A stretch of 64,000 nucleotides of DNA from Saprospiraceae bacterium. Lineage in GTDB: Bacteria > Bacteroidota > Bacteroidia > Chitinophagales > Saprospiraceae. The DNA is taken from NCBI GenBank assembly GCA_016706365.1, contig JADJJU010000025.1:137041-201040 (forward strand), given 5' to 3'. Position 1 is the first letter of the stretch. Each line of letters begins with the position of its first letter. Positions 63,367 through 64,000 of the stretch are shown one piece after another. The notes beneath the pieces are model-generated. The model saw only the letters and a list, made by a program, of their open reading frames with translations. It had not been told where the DNA came from and did no database searches. The position numbers and the translations under genes are program-made.

Positions 63367-64000
63367 ATGAAATCTTACTTTCAGTTTTCTATTTCTGCTT
63401 CTTATCCCATTGCAATTCTCAACAACTTGAAGGCACTATTTTATATGAACAAAAAGTAAACCTTCACCGAAGACTCACTGCAGATCAGGAAGAGATGAAA
63501 GCCCGTTTGCCTGAATACTCGACAAGTAAAAAGGAAATGATTTTTAACAGACACGCATCACTATACAAAGAAATGGGGGACGATGACGCAGGAGGGGGCC
63601 GTGGTGGAAGAAGATTTAGTGAGAATAGGAGGGCAGTTCAAAGTATATGGATTTCAACACTCAAATATTAACAGAAGCAACGTCCTTATTCAATGAGGAC
63701 TACCTGATTGAAGGAGAATTCGAACCTCTTCCCTGGGTTTTGACCGGAGAAACAAAAACCATTCTTGGCCGCATGTGTCAGCAGGCAACTTACACCATTG
63801 CAGAGCCACTTACGGAAGTAGTAGCCTGGTTTACTCCTATGATTCCAATTTCAGTAGGACCGGAAAAATTCAGAGGCTTCCCGGTGCTGTTCTTGAAGTG
63901 GATATCAACATGAGAGGCGGACATTCACTGCATCCAATATCAGTTAGAAAGCCCATAAGAGTCAAAAGACCTCAAAGCGCCCAAAAAGGCAAGAAAGTTA
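63367..64000 (+). CDS. GLPGLI-family secreted protein, frame interrupted three times, 3' end outside window
   Basis: After ATG 63367, one more A in the run 63370-63372 gives MKILLSVFYFCFLSHCNSQ (signal peptide) and QLEGTILYEQKVNLHRRL, the expected family start. A second missing base near 63628-63629 (GG) joins RRFSENR to EGSSKYMDFNTQILTEATS. The central part has PWVLTGETKTILGRMCQQATYTI and AWFTPMIPISVGPEKFRGFPG; 'GFPGAV' is the GLPGLI signature of this copy. A third missing G at 63883-63884 gives GAVLEVDINMRGGHSLHPIS, open to the right edge. Proteins of this family are exported and uncharacterised. It is divergent from the RprX/RprY-like pair and may be its target. Confidence 0.75.

Noticed and set aside
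1..64000. CRISPR array, insertion sequence, prophage or integron
   Set aside because: No regularly spaced identical repeats, transposase or integrase motifs, or phage genes were seen; the word repeats are too degenerate and lack unique spacers.

Overview
The window reads as an AT-rich chromosome segment of a Bacteroidota bacterium, most probably of the Saprospiraceae/Saprospiria (inference). Visible support: three secreted proteins with type IX secretion (T9SS) C-terminal sorting tails, a PorQ gene, a GLPGLI-family protein, a GWxTD protein, a DUF6794-type protein, an LptD end of the Bacteroidota type, starts without Shine-Dalgarno sequences, and several exact copies of the Bacteroidota -7 promoter box TAnnTTTG. 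No phage, insertion sequence, CRISPR array or integrase was seen; this is core and lineage-specific chromosome.

Layout. 1-9.6 kb: end of lptD, LysE exporter, outer-membrane barrel, guanine deaminase, DUF819 transporter, two T9SS cargo proteins, and a short operon of YkoF-like protein, GT2 glycosyltransferase and endonuclease/phosphatase. 9.8-15 kb: TPR lipoprotein, RmlD-like reductase and a large outer-membrane receptor. 15-23 kb: a multi-PAS sensor without ATPase domain, dnaE, acyP, FKBP isomerase and tRNA-Leu(GAG). 23-29 kb: ftsK, then a four-gene signalling cassette (unknown membrane-anchored protein, multi-TM protein, NarL-type kinase, LuxR-type regulator). 28.6-36 kb: DUF6794, GWxTD and lipocalin-like genes, a metallophosphoesterase, an SDR, two bacterial-PH-domain membrane proteins and LolA. 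36.5-44.5 kb: 7TM-PAS sensor without ATPase domain, porQ, GNAT protein, a probable micro-cistron, JmjC-type cupin, glucosaminidase-LysM protein and a barrel protein. 44.6-48.4 kb: TPR / BlaI / BlaR1-like protease fused to TonB / two periplasmic TonB-domain proteins, apparently one operon. 48.5-58.3 kb: Fic, a secreted unknown, a THUMP RNA methyltransferase, an acyl-CoA carboxyltransferase, a lipoprotein, lepA, NrtR-like regulator and threonine aldolase. 58.7-64 kb: T9SS protein, an OmpR-type regulator with its kinase, and a GLPGLI-family gene running off the right edge.

Two themes stand out. First, ten single-base indels, nearly all in homopolymers, interrupt seven otherwise recognisable genes (TPR lipoprotein, lipocalin-like lipoprotein, YdbT-like protein, PorQ, barrel protein, RprX-like kinase, GLPGLI protein). 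Eight are base losses and five fall in the last 1.5 kb, so consensus sequencing error is the likeliest cause. Second, the intergenic DNA carries a distinct repeat vocabulary: degenerate 7-mer-like word repeats sitting at gene 3' ends, often next to a CGGCTGTT word, and short dispersed palindromes. Cell-envelope and signalling functions dominate the gene content. No single system here is clearly new. The best candidates for a closer look are the BlaR1-TonB operon, the two ATPase-less sensors with matching C-termini, the 40.6-41.2 kb micro-cistron and the repeat family.
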